Origin: Boothiomyces macroporosus
Taxonomy: Eukaryota; Chytridiomycota; Chytridiomycetes; Rhizophydiales; Terramycetaceae
DNA length: 13,644 bases
NCBI GenBank assembly: GCA_027604185.1
Contig: JADGKB010000202.1
Span: 1 to 13,644, forward strand
Reading direction: 5' to 3'
Below, in pieces: positions 1 to 10,334 of the stretch. How positions within the stretch are numbered: position 1 is the stretch's first letter; each line of letters begins with the position of its first letter. The notes beneath the pieces are model-generated. The model did no database searches and was not told where the DNA came from. It saw only the letters and a program-made list of their open reading frames with translations. The position numbers were made by a program, and so were the translations under genes.

Positions 1-26
1 CACAGATGGGAGCCAATGTTCCGCAG

Positions 27-104
27 TGCACTCGCTTCAACTCCACCACGCCAGACGACGACTGCATGTCTGGCATGGCGTTCCTCACCGCAACCAACCA
101 ACTT
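27..104 (+). repeat. Hairpin-element copy A (one arm plus loop, left arm missing)
   Basis: This GC-rich stretch in AT-rich surroundings matches, with few differences, the reverse complement of the loop and one arm of the hairpin at 10941-11064. The match starts at the TGCACTCGC motif near 27 and runs through the arm ending in CCGCAACC. The bases before 27 do not match the other arm of that hairpin clearly, so copy A is truncated, diverged or rearranged on its left side. It is followed directly by the 16-bp unit array, as in the other copy. No protein is encoded. It could be a nonautonomous transposable element or a structural or regulatory repeat; the sequence alone does not decide. Confidence 0.8.
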
Positions 105-184
105 ATCTGTTGACCAGTTAATCTGTTAACCGGCTAATCTGCTAACCAACTAATCTGTTGACCAACTAATCTGCTAATTTAATA
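105..184 (+). repeat. Array of five 16-bp units, copy A
   Basis: Five consecutive 16-bp units begin at 105, 121, 137, 153 and 169, with consensus atctgttaaccaacta and one to several substitutions each; the last unit is the most degenerate. Most units carry GTTAAC (a palindrome) or a one-base variant of it. The array joins the hairpin sequence on its left and lies 88 bp upstream of an initiator tRNA gene. Its function is unknown. Confidence 0.85.
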
Positions 185-272
185 AATATCATTTATCCTA
201 TAAAAGATCAATTTTTATCCCTTCTTGGAAGGCCATAACCAATATGTATAACATCTCAAATGAAGAGCCAGC

Positions 273-344
273 AGCTTCGTGGAACAGCGGAAGTTCGTCG
301 GGCTCATAACCCGAAAGTCAAAGGATCGAAACCTTTCGAAGCTA
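273..344 (+). tRNA. Initiator tRNA-Met (CAU), copy 1
   Basis: The 72-nt sequence folds completely: acceptor AGCTTCG/CGAAGCT, D stem GAAC/GTTC, anticodon stem TCGGG/CCCGA around loop CTCATAA, five-base variable region, T stem AAAGG/CCTTT, discriminator A. Eukaryotic initiator hallmarks are all present: an A1:U72 pair, three G:C pairs next to the anticodon loop, and an ATCGAAA T loop in place of the elongator TTCG form. Internal Pol III promoter elements are visible as an A box (TGGAACAGCGG) and an initiator-type B box (GGATCGAAACC). There is no intron. CCA is not encoded. It should deliver the first methionine in cytosolic translation. XRN1 ends convergently 94 bp downstream. Confidence 0.97.
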
Positions 345-345
345 A

Positions 346-353
346 TTTTTTTT
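346..353 (+). terminator. Pol III terminator of tRNA-iMet copy 1
   Basis: A run of eight T residues starts two bases after the discriminator base of the tRNA, the usual Pol III stop signal. Confidence 0.85.
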
Positions 354-438
354 GTTGATACAAAATGTGTTAAGCAGTACACTTTTCTTAATATATGATC
401 GAGAAGGAAATAAAATGCTTTTGGAAACTTTATTCGAG

Positions 439-3400
439 TTATTTTTTAGGATTATTTCGATGTCTGTTTTTCTTTACATTCTCTTTAGCTCTATCTGCAG
501 TTTCTTCAGGCTTGTGGTGTAATATAGATAGCAAGGTCTTTGACGCTTCTTCACTATTCAAAGGAGTAGTTGCTGGTTGAGGCATATATGGATTAACAGC
601 TGGCATCGGAGGAACATCTTCAGTACTGCTTCCAATATGCAACATGGACTTTAGCATCTGCTCAACTTGATTCGCATCCTTTGCATCTACACTTGGTTGA
701 ACCGGATGTTGAGGGTTAGGTGGATAGACAGGTCGAGGGTTTGGTGCACCATGATTCCACTTGCTTGATTGAATAGAGTTAGGGTTATGTTTTGGAGTGG
801 CAGGTTTCTTGTTAACAGGAGCTGCCTTGCGAACATCGTTAGTAGCATATGGAGGTTGAATATTTGTTAAATTTAGGAATGGCCACTTGGGACAGGATAT
901 TCCCCTATTATCGGCACATCTTCCGTTTAGGTCTGACCCTCCCATAACAAATCCATCAAAAACAATATCAAGAATATCCCCTTCAATTCCTGCCACAAAC
1001 CCTTTGGTACCGACAGGGATAATACTGTCATCGGTACAATTCACAACTCGATCTCCTAGCTTGAATTGCTGATTTGATAATCTAAAGCTTGCATGGGCAG
1101 GCTTCAGGATATTCTTTCTTGGAATACCTTTGATATCAATAACCTCGGTTTCTGCATCGTTGGCCCTTTCCTTGAAAGCAGTCAATTCGTCATCAATGTA
1201 CTTTATAGCATCCTAAAAGGTCAAAATTATTCTTACAGTAGTTAACGAGACTGTTTCTAAAGGTACAGACAAGAGATCGTCGACATAATTTTCCTTCAGC
1301 CATGCTTTTACCGATTTTACAAATTCTTGTGGATTACCTTTGGTAAAATCAGACACTTTGTAGTAATCTCCATCAGGATTTTTTTCCAGTCTTGCAAAAA
1401 TTGATGGGAAAGCTTGCTACTATTAGTAAAAGTTACTTGATAACGAGTAATTAAATCCAATGCTTTTTCTGAAAATTCCCATCCTTTTTCTGTTTTACGA
1501 GAGTATCCTAATACTTTAAGTCCTTTAGAATCGTATTTTAAGCCCAATCCAATTCCTACTCGACCATTACCATGATGTTCAGTGTTAATGATCAAATTAG
1601 AAGTAATCTTCGACATTGCGAATGCAGACACTTTCAGTCTTTTTCCCACTTGCCAAGATGGGTAGTATCGATCCTCATCAAATTGTGAGATATCAAATTG
1701 CAGTTCATTTTGCAGATCAGCATCTACAAACCTGCCCAAGCGAAGATCTACTGTTGCAGGTCTAACAGTATTGTGACTAATCACTGTGCCTAATAATCCA
1801 TAAAGCTTAGGGGACAGGAAAAATGTTTGAGATTCAACCGGAAATTCTTCCTCGATTTTGGGAGCAGGCTTGTTTTTGAACCTAGGATCTTCATAATTTC
1901 CAAGTACTAGTGATGCCAGTGGTACGTCATAGTCAAACTTTGGTGTAAATTTCTTGACAATCGAGCCATCGTTTAGTAATTGCATTCCCTGTAAGGTCTC
2001 AACTTTTACACAAATATCGATTGGCCCAAGTACCACTCCACAACGTTTGCTGTAGTAGCTTTCAGCCCTTTCACTTGAAACCCAAAATCTTTTTGATGTA
2101 TCGTCAGAATGTGGAATTTTAATTACTTGTGTTTGATTTCCTGATCTCTTCAATTCATAGACAAAAAATTCATCGCTTATTGAAACAACTTTACTTTCTA
2201 CCAAGAATGGCCATCCAGAAAATACAATCTTTCCAATCAAACGTTTAGCAACTTCTTCCGGAGAGATAGAATCGAATTGGTTCTTAATAGATAACACAAC
2301 AGATGGATTCTTGCTGTCGCTGTTGAACACGTTTACTCCATGATACCCAATTGAAACGTTGTATTTCAAGGTGTCGAAAGAAGGGAAACCTGGTAACAGC
2401 TTGGTTCCTAGCCTCGCCCCTGGCAATAACCCCAGAAATGGCTTGGTTTTTGAGTCATATGCGACATAATATTCCATTTTACAGTTTGAAAATGGAATAT
2501 CAGGAAAAACATTCGGCAAGAGAGATTTGAATGGGTGTGTGGAGGACGAATACCTAAAAACTAATGCAGGACCTTCACTATTTCTCTTCTTTTCCTCTTT
2601 AGATAATAGGTTTTGTCGATCTGGGTTAGAATTGTTTACCTTTTAGGGCATTCAGTAATCTGGCTTCATCAATGAAAGGAATCTTTACGATCGCTTCCCA
2701 ATCAGCCTTCTTTCCATTCATGTCCAATTCAAATTTCAATGGATAGAAATCAATAATGGGAGAGTGAATATTAACCATTAAATCCTGCAATAGAGGAGGA
2801 ACATGCTGCTTGCTATATGGAGGTAAAACGGCCATAAGTTGCTCGAACGGCCTGAATGGTTTACCTAAATTGAAATCAAATTTAAAGTGGTCAAAATTGG
2901 CAATGTCTGTGTTAGAAATTAAACCTACCTGAAATCTTTGGTGTATAATGATACGGATAAAACCATTCCCATGACGGAACCCCTTTATAGTAGTAATAGA
3001 GAACCCATTGAATACCTTCAATGTAGTGGAAAACCATTTTTGAAATTTCAGCTTCGCTTGAAAACTCTAGCTTTGACTTGTAATAGTCAGTTTTCCATTC
3101 TGAATATTTTTGTTCAAATACCCTCTTTCTTTCAGCTTCAATTTCCTCAGCAGTCTCTTCCCGTACAATTTTTGCTTTTTCGTATTTCTTTAAAATTCTT
3201 TCACGGGCTTCAATACCTTCTTCATCACTGTCGTCTTCATCTTCAGTAAAGAATATTTTGATTACACTGTGCTTCCCTTCTGTCTCGATGCTGTGCTGTA
3301 CTCCAAGTTTATCCGCCAAATCCAAAACAAATTTGCGGTCCCTTTCAGGCAATTTAGACCAGTCGATTTCTACTGGCTCCTTTGTCGAAAACAATGATTT

Positions 3401-4681
3401 TACTTTAACGTACAAATCAAATTGTTTGGCAGACATTTCCAATTCCTTGGGAGGTCGCACTTTCTTGTTTACCTTGTGGTTTCCTTTGCTTGCCAACCAT
3501 TCTGCATCTCCAACTGCACCACGAAATTCTTCTAATTCTAAATCTGCCAACTTTGACACAAATTTTTGAACAATGTGCAAGTTCAAATCACCATGTTCAT
3601 TCATATATCCGCCAAACGTAGGCAAGATGGATTTATAGATATCGAAAAACGTGGCCAATGCACCTTCGTTGATATGCAATCCAGGTAAATGAGGCAAAAA
3701 GTCATTCCCAATGAAGAAACACATCAAGATCACATCGTCAATGATTCGTTCTAAATCGTACTTGAATGGAAGGACACTTTCCAATGATTTGAATTCGAAT
3801 GAAAGGTATTCCCTAACAAGCGACAAGTGCATCAGATAAAAGTTTTGCGATTCCACATTTCCCTTTCCTTTCTTTCTATTTTGCCCAAAAGTAACTTCTT
3901 CACGCAAGAGTGAAAAGTGAGGCTCATGACAAAGCAAACCAAGCATAATTAAATCGGCATCCAACCCATACAAACTAGAGTTAAGCAAAGCTACCAGTGT
4001 CTCGTGTTTGGATTGTACCCTGGCACTTGTTTGATTTCCCTAATGTATTTCATGATTTTGTGCTCCCCTTCCCCAGGAACATTATGGCCAGATAGAATGA
4101 CTGTGACTCCTTTCCAATTAGCATCCTCAGTGATCTTTTTGTTGACAAAGTACAAAAGTTGAGAATGAAGCCGTTCCATGAATGGAGTTCCTATAATTAG
4201 AGTGCTGTTACCTGGAGTAATACAGTTCGAGTCGAAAGCCGGTTCTTTTGGGATTTCTGCACCAGATTTCAAAGCTTTCTCTGCATTATTCTGAGCATCC
4301 AATGCAGACCTGAATCGACGAGATCGTTGTTCTACATTTAGTGAATTAAATACGGTTCATTTTTGCTCTGGGTGCAACACCATCAATTGCCATCATAAAT
4401 ACCTTCCTTGGCTTGATTTTCGCAAATATGTAGTCTATATTAAATAACCTGAACCAATGTAATTGAATATTGCAACGAATATCTGCGCTTCAGTGATTCT
4501 AAACAGCGGATCAGAATCGTTTGGGTGAGAGCAGTTGTGAATGATTCCATTCATGTCGAGGTATAAATTATCGAACTCTGGAATCCGTTTGTCCGTAATT
4601 AACTCACTACAGAGCGGATATCTTTCGCTCATCCATCGAAAGAACTTTTTATTAATTCCAAGCAACCTTTGGGATCCCCAT
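439..4681 (-). CDS. XRN1: 5'-3' exoribonuclease 1 (Xrn1/Kem1), ten exons, 1350 aa
   Basis: Xrn1 degrades decapped 5'-monophosphate RNA in the cytoplasm. Exons (descending): 4681-4667, 4644-4455, 4434-4354, 4331-4212, 4190-3995, 3974-2929, 2906-2640, 2620-1437, 1416-1237, 1212-439. Removing nine introns of 19-24 nt leaves 4053 nt in one frame. The start is fixed by a five-codon first exon encoding MGIPK, which splices to [11 protein letters not shown], restoring the family N-terminus. Catalytic residues fall at the yeast numbers: D35, D86, E176, E178, D206, D208, D292, and K93/Q97/R100/R101 of the 5'-phosphate pocket. Residues about 1143-1214 hold an SH3-like domain (FKLGDRVV...). The tail is Pro/Asn-rich and ends in a basic stretch, with two leucine-rich helix motifs near 1274-1287 and 1315-1326. 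Length is near fungal Xrn1. RRP5 lies 53 bp upstream on the same strand. The first exon is invisible without splicing. Confidence 0.96.
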
Positions 4682-4734
4682 TTTAGATGTCGAAAAACGT
4701 CACAAGCCTTTGGTGACTGAAATCATGAATTCAT

Positions 4735-7700
4735 TTATTTAAGAGTTTCAACGTAACGGACGGCAATTTCCTTCACATGGTTTACGCCTTCAGGAGTTCC
4801 TTTCTTCTTTTCAAACTCCAAGTATTTCTTGAAGAAGAATTTCATCTTTTTTGTGGACCATTTCACAAGCAGTGCTCTTTCAAACAACCGGCGGCATATA
4901 TCCAAGTCCCCTTCTTTGATTTCCATGTCCAAATAAATAGACCAAAGATCCGCCTTCTTTGGGTAACTGGTCAGTAGACCTTCCATGATGGTTCTCCCTC
5001 TCTCTGGTTGCCCATGTTTAAATTCAACGTGTCCAACTTTAGAAAGCATTTTCAAATCTAATTTTAACAAAATACTTACGTTTGCGCTTTGGTAAACTCT
5101 GCAAACTTCTCTTCAGGATGGATTTTGCTTCTTCTGGTTTGTTTTGGCGAATATAGAATGCCACAAATCCTAGCCAGATCTTGCAACTCTGATTAAACTT
5201 CTTGATCATTTTCTTGTGTAGTTCCTCTGCAGCCTAGAATCAGAAAGCACTTACCCCAATCTGTTCATTGGTTTCGTATATCTGTGCCATTTGAATATGA
5301 ACTTTCTTTGGATCACTCATTTGACATGCGCGATCAAATATGGCTTTTACAGATTCAGGGGTTCCAAATTTATTCTCTAGATTGATGAATGCAATAAAGA
5401 TATTAAATCTTTCCTGTTCTTCTCTGAAATTGATTGTTTTCAAAGCCCTTTCGGCAACTTGTCTTGCTTTTTCAGTTTCAGCAAGCTCTAATTGCAGTGC
5501 CATGTATTTAATCCACAAGTAAGAGTTGTTTGGAGATCCTAATAATAGTCTTTCAAAGTCTTCTGGCAGCTCTGGCTCTTTATCTCCATCCAATAGTGCC
5601 TCTTCTTCCTGGGCTATTCTTCTTTCAGCTTCTTCCTTTTCCCTTTTCTTGTCTTTTCTTGATTTGGGTTTAGCTTCTTCTTCATCTTCACTTTCTTCAT
5701 CACTGTCAGAGTATACTGGTGCAGTGACAGGAGCATCCCAAGAAAACCCTTCCAAGGAAAGAGATGGTTTAGGCATCAACGAAGCAGCTGTAGTTGAATT
5801 GTCTTTTTCTATTTCCATTTCATCGTCAGAGTCGACCTGGTCAATATCTTTAACATTAGATTCAACATCTTCATAATCTTCGTCTCCGTCGTCCTCTTCC
5901 AACTCTTCTTTGTCTACTTCCGACTCTTCTTGAGCGCTTGCTTGACTTTCTTCGTCATCGCTTGGATCAACAGTCATCTGATCTTCAAATCTTGATGCCT
6001 TAAGACTAAGGGACACTTTTTTCTTTTCAGGATCAACCTTGAGAATATAAACTTGTACTGGATCCCCAACAGCGTATAACTTTGAAACATCTTTCACTGG
6101 GTTATCGGATACTTCTGAACTGTGGCATAATCCACTGATATTATTTGTACCTTCCAAAATAATAAATATACCAAATGATTCAATCTTTTTGACTATACCA
6201 TTCATAACTGTTTTTGGTTTGATTGCTTCAAATCCGACACGAGCAGACCCAGGAACCAAGTTAGATTTCTTCAAACTGAGTTCGACTTGATTGTTTGATG
6301 AATTTATGCTTAATATTTTTCCTTGAACTAGCTGGCCAACTTTGTACAGGTCTTTCCATTCTTTCACAAATTCATCAGACAATTCAGAAATTTTTACTCT
6401 AGCATGGACAGCGTGAGATAAACTAACAAAGCATCCTTTATCAGATATGGATCTGACATATCCCGAAACGATATCTCCAACCTTAATTGCAATTCCATCC
6501 TCTAGATATTTTTCTGGATCAGCAAGAGCAGATTCCTTTGTGGTTAGATTGACAACCCCATTAGTTTTTGAGACCACAAGTGCTTTGATATGATCTCCTT
6601 CAGAATACTTTGAAGTAGGCGCTTCAATAAATTCGTCACTGAATTCAGTAATGTGCAGTTTGCCAAAAGTATTGGAGCGAAGAAATACGGTTGCACCATT
6701 GTTAGCGTTCAATTTTTGGATTCTTCCACAGACTACTTCCCCAACTTCAATTTCGTCTTCAACGCTGCAATCTTCAAGCATAGACAAGTCAACTTGCCCC
6801 TTTTCCACATTTTTGGAAACCACAAAGCACGTTACTGCTTGACCTTCTTGGAAGTGGTCTTGCAAATTATTGAGTACTTCAAGGTCTTTAGAAACCATTA
6901 ATGCATCAACTCTACCAAGAACTCCAGGACTAACTTGCAACCAGATAGCTGTAGCTTCAATCTTATTGACAAATCCAATATAAGGAGTTCCTGTTTCAAT
7001 ATTTTGGATGGTGATTAGTCCATCTTCTTCAAATTGCTTCAAAATTGACGGTCTCAGAGAAAGCTCTACAACTGTTTGGGTGCTAGAATTTCTGTGAGTA
7101 ATGGGTAAAAATTTGTGAGTTTTGGCGTCGTGATAACCTATAATAACTGCGGAAATTTCTTCACCATGTTTAAATTGAACCAAAGGTCTACGTTTGTCTT
7201 TGACATCATCTATGGAATCATAAATTTCAGAGATGTGAACTCTGCCACGTAGATTGTCAGCCAATCTGATATTCAACTGTAATGATTTTACTGATTGCAC
7301 CTTTCCAGTGATGGTTTTGCCAATGACGAAATCATCCAATGTTTTATATTCTGGATCCACTGGATTCTGCAATTCTCTTTTTCCACCAGTTGTTTTTGTG
7401 CTCAGGACCACAGGATCAGACTTTGGTGGTTGAACCAACATTCTAGAAACTCCTTCTTCAATATTAATCAAAGTCTTCACTTGAACGGAAATCTTTTGTT
7501 GTGCTTTAAATCTTGGAACAGGCTTGATTGAGTTATTGATTGAGTGATTCAGGCAGAATCCAATAGCTCCACCAAAAGATGGTATTTTTACAACAGCATA
7601 GTCTTCCTTGACTAATTCAACAACTGCGTCAATATTTTTTGATCCTTTGGTCAAACATTCCTTATGTTTCTTGGCTTGCACATTATCAGCTACAATAAGA

Positions 7701-10334
7701 TCGACAATTTTAGAATTAATATCCACATCTAATACTTGACAGTCAACTTGGTCTCCAACTGCATATTTGTGATTTTGCACAGAGACAATTCCCGGAATTT
7801 TACCTACTTTCACGGCAAGACCATAAGGCAGAATTTGTTCAACTGTAGTCTTTACCACTGACCCAATCTCTACCTTTTCGGCCCAACTGGAGGCGATTCC
7901 AGTAATATTCTTCATCAAGTTTCTGCCACCAAACAAGCTGGTCAAGTATTGATTTTCAGACAATGCAACTTGAGCAACAGGTGTTAACTGCGAAGCCTTT
8001 AAAGTGACATATGCTCGATGTTGGCTTGCGTCGATTTTGATTATGTTTGTAAGAACAGTCTGCCCTGGTTTTAAATAACTAGAAATATCTGATACAAATC
8101 CATCAGCAATATTGTGTATACTTGCAACTACGGTAACTTGGCCAATCAAAATGAAACACAATACCTCGGTAATATTTTTGACAACTCCAGGGAAAATTTT
8201 GTTTTCGGAAAGATCGCTAAACGAAGACACAAACCCATTTGTTTCGGCATGAGTAATAATCAAATGTTTGCAAGTGGCACTAATTTGGCCACGTTTTGAA
8301 TCTACATTTGTGATCATGATCTTTGGCAAAGCGATTGGTTTTTTAGACTTTGAATTCAAGAACATTTGGTGAATCTTGTTTGCAACTTCTGGAGAATCAT
8401 TTAAATGAGAAAGTGGGATAGTGGCATGGTTAGCAGAGTCATCAAGAGTTACAATGATCCCGTCTTTGTTTGCAGATAAGAACTTTCCACTGCATACTTT
8501 CCCAACTTTAACCAAGTGTGGGTTTTGAATTTTCGAAGTTTTGAATGTAACACGCAACTTTTTTTCTTTTGGGTTAACGGTTAAAACTTGGCATTTGATT
8601 GATTGGCCGACAGTGAAATTGTCAGAGACAGATTCGATTCGAGTGTGACTCAATTCGGCGATAGGAGCCAAAGCTTTTACATCATTGAAGAATGAGACTA
8701 TACAGCCATAGTCTTTAACACTTGTAATTACTCCAACTGTCGAGTCACCAATTTTGCATTCATTGTAGCTTGTAATTGGTTTTTCAGTCATATTCATCAA
8801 CGACTTTTTGTGTGTCAAAACAACCTTCTTTTGTTCCAAATCAACTGAAAGTACTTTGAACTTTAGTTTAGCACCAATTTTGAATAATTTTTCAGGTTGG
8901 CTTAACTTGGCATCGCTTAAATGGATAGTAGGGCAAAGTGCGTTGATTGAATCTGTGATGCTGACAATAACACCAAATGATTCGATTTTCTTTACAGTTC
9001 CTTTAATATCTGATCCAACCTTGATATCATCCACACGAATAAATGTTTCGTTTAATACTTTTTGTTCAAGGGAAAACAGTACCAAATTGTCACATAAACT
9101 ATGGCCAATTACTCTTCCAGGATAGGTTGAATCAACTTTGAATTTCTTTTCAATTTTTTCTATTCTTTCATCAGACAGTTTTGAAATCTATCATTAAAAA
9201 TAAATTACATGAACGTATCCTAGGGTTTCTCCGACTTTCACTAGCACACCGATGTTGGAATCGATGCGGCAAATTTTTACTTGTTCTATAATACCAATAT
9301 CCAAATTGGAAGGGATTTCAATGTTGCTGAGATCAACAATATGTGGTAATTTAGACAAAGAAATAGTTTTTGCGTCAGTATCACAATACAGCACTCTGCA
9401 ATCAAAAGATTTTCCCTTCTTGTAAAGGGAGCCCAAATCAAACTGATCTTTCAACCCGAGATGAAAAGTGTCTATTGTGCCAGTAAAGCCCAAAAAGGAG
9501 ACTTTCAACCCATGTTCTAAAACTTCAGAAACCTTCACTTTAAATAGAGCGCCTGCAGTGATTTGACTGATATCTAAATTCTTTGACTTGATTTCACCCT
9601 GTTTTTCATTTGTTAAGAATACAGTCTTCTTGGAGTTGTCCAATTTTAAAACATTCAAGGCAAGAATTTGTCCAATGTGGAAATCCTGGGAAGCCTTTTT
9701 CAAGAAGCCAGAAACTCCTTTAATACCGGTAGCAATAACATATCCACGGTCCTGTTCGCTTTCTACCATTCCAGATATTGTCATTCCAGGAACAAGTTCA
9801 GTAATTTTGGCATTAATTTGGTCTGGGTTAAGGGTCAAATCGATTCTCTTTTTTCCTTCTTTTTCACTCTTCAATGCAATAATTTGGCAAATAACCGGCT
9901 GGCCAACAGAAAAAAAGTCATTTAGGTTTGGTAATTCTGGATCATCATCGTCATCGTCCGCAAGCTCTTCAACTCTAGCAGTAATAATTGAAGATATTTC
10001 GGCAATTGACACATATCCAACCAACTGGTTTGGCAACGATATAGTCATATCTAATTCTCCGATTTCTTTAATCACACCAATAATGGACATTCCAATATTC
10101 AATCGCTATAATGAGGAAAGAATTACCTTGAAGGATAAACTGAAAGATTCTTCAGTCTTCACTCGTTTGGTGACTTCAACTTGCTTTTCTTTTTTTCTTT
10201 TCTTCAATTGCGGTTCCTCATCCTGTATTAAATATTATTACTTGAAATAAAACTTCTTTTTTCGCTTTATCCGTAATATCCCGCACTTCTAAAGGTGTAA
10301 GCTCCTGCCCTCCACCTCGAGGAAAGTCTTTCAT
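4735..10334 (-). CDS. RRP5: rRNA biogenesis protein Rrp5 (PDCD11 homologue), six exons, 1831 aa
   Basis: Rrp5 is a nucleolar pre-rRNA-binding protein needed for both 18S and 5.8S/25S rRNA processing. Exons (descending): 10334-10242, 10222-10127, 10105-9209, 9187-5255, 5233-5080, 5057-4735; five introns of 19-22 nt, spliced length 5496 nt. The N-terminus MKDFPRGGGQELTPLE carries the family motif FPRGG..LTPLE, which supports this start, although yeast Rrp5 has residues before it. About 15 S1-type repeats can be counted by eye from residue 67 to about 1430. An acidic and basic low-complexity linker (about 1440-1570) follows, then seven HAT/TPR-like repeats from about 1575 to the end. Length fits yeast (about 1730) and human (about 1870) proteins. 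A poly(dA:dT) tract and a telo-box-like AACCCTAA lie upstream. XRN1 starts 53 bp beyond its stop codon. Confidence 0.96.

Noticed and set aside
395..580. 61-codon plus-strand ORF overlapping the XRN1 3' end
   Set aside because: It is a hydrophobic shadow frame over the XRN1 C-terminal coding exon and has no recognisable domain.
779..787. TTAGGGTTA inside XRN1 as a telomere-like or regulatory site
   Set aside because: It lies within the coding sequence for Asn-Pro-Asn-Ser and is explained by codon choice.
4435..4448. A 14-nt intron alternative in XRN1, keeping two extra codons (Gly-Ser) before Asp69
   Set aside because: It is also in frame, but the 20-nt version (4435-4454) gives exactly the family spacing between the Tyr-Ile pair and IKPRKVF and resembles the other introns in length and branch-site position.
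9588..10250. 220-codon plus-strand ORF opposite RRP5
   Set aside because: It is antisense to clearly conserved S1-repeat coding sequence and its translation looks like low-complexity shadow sequence.
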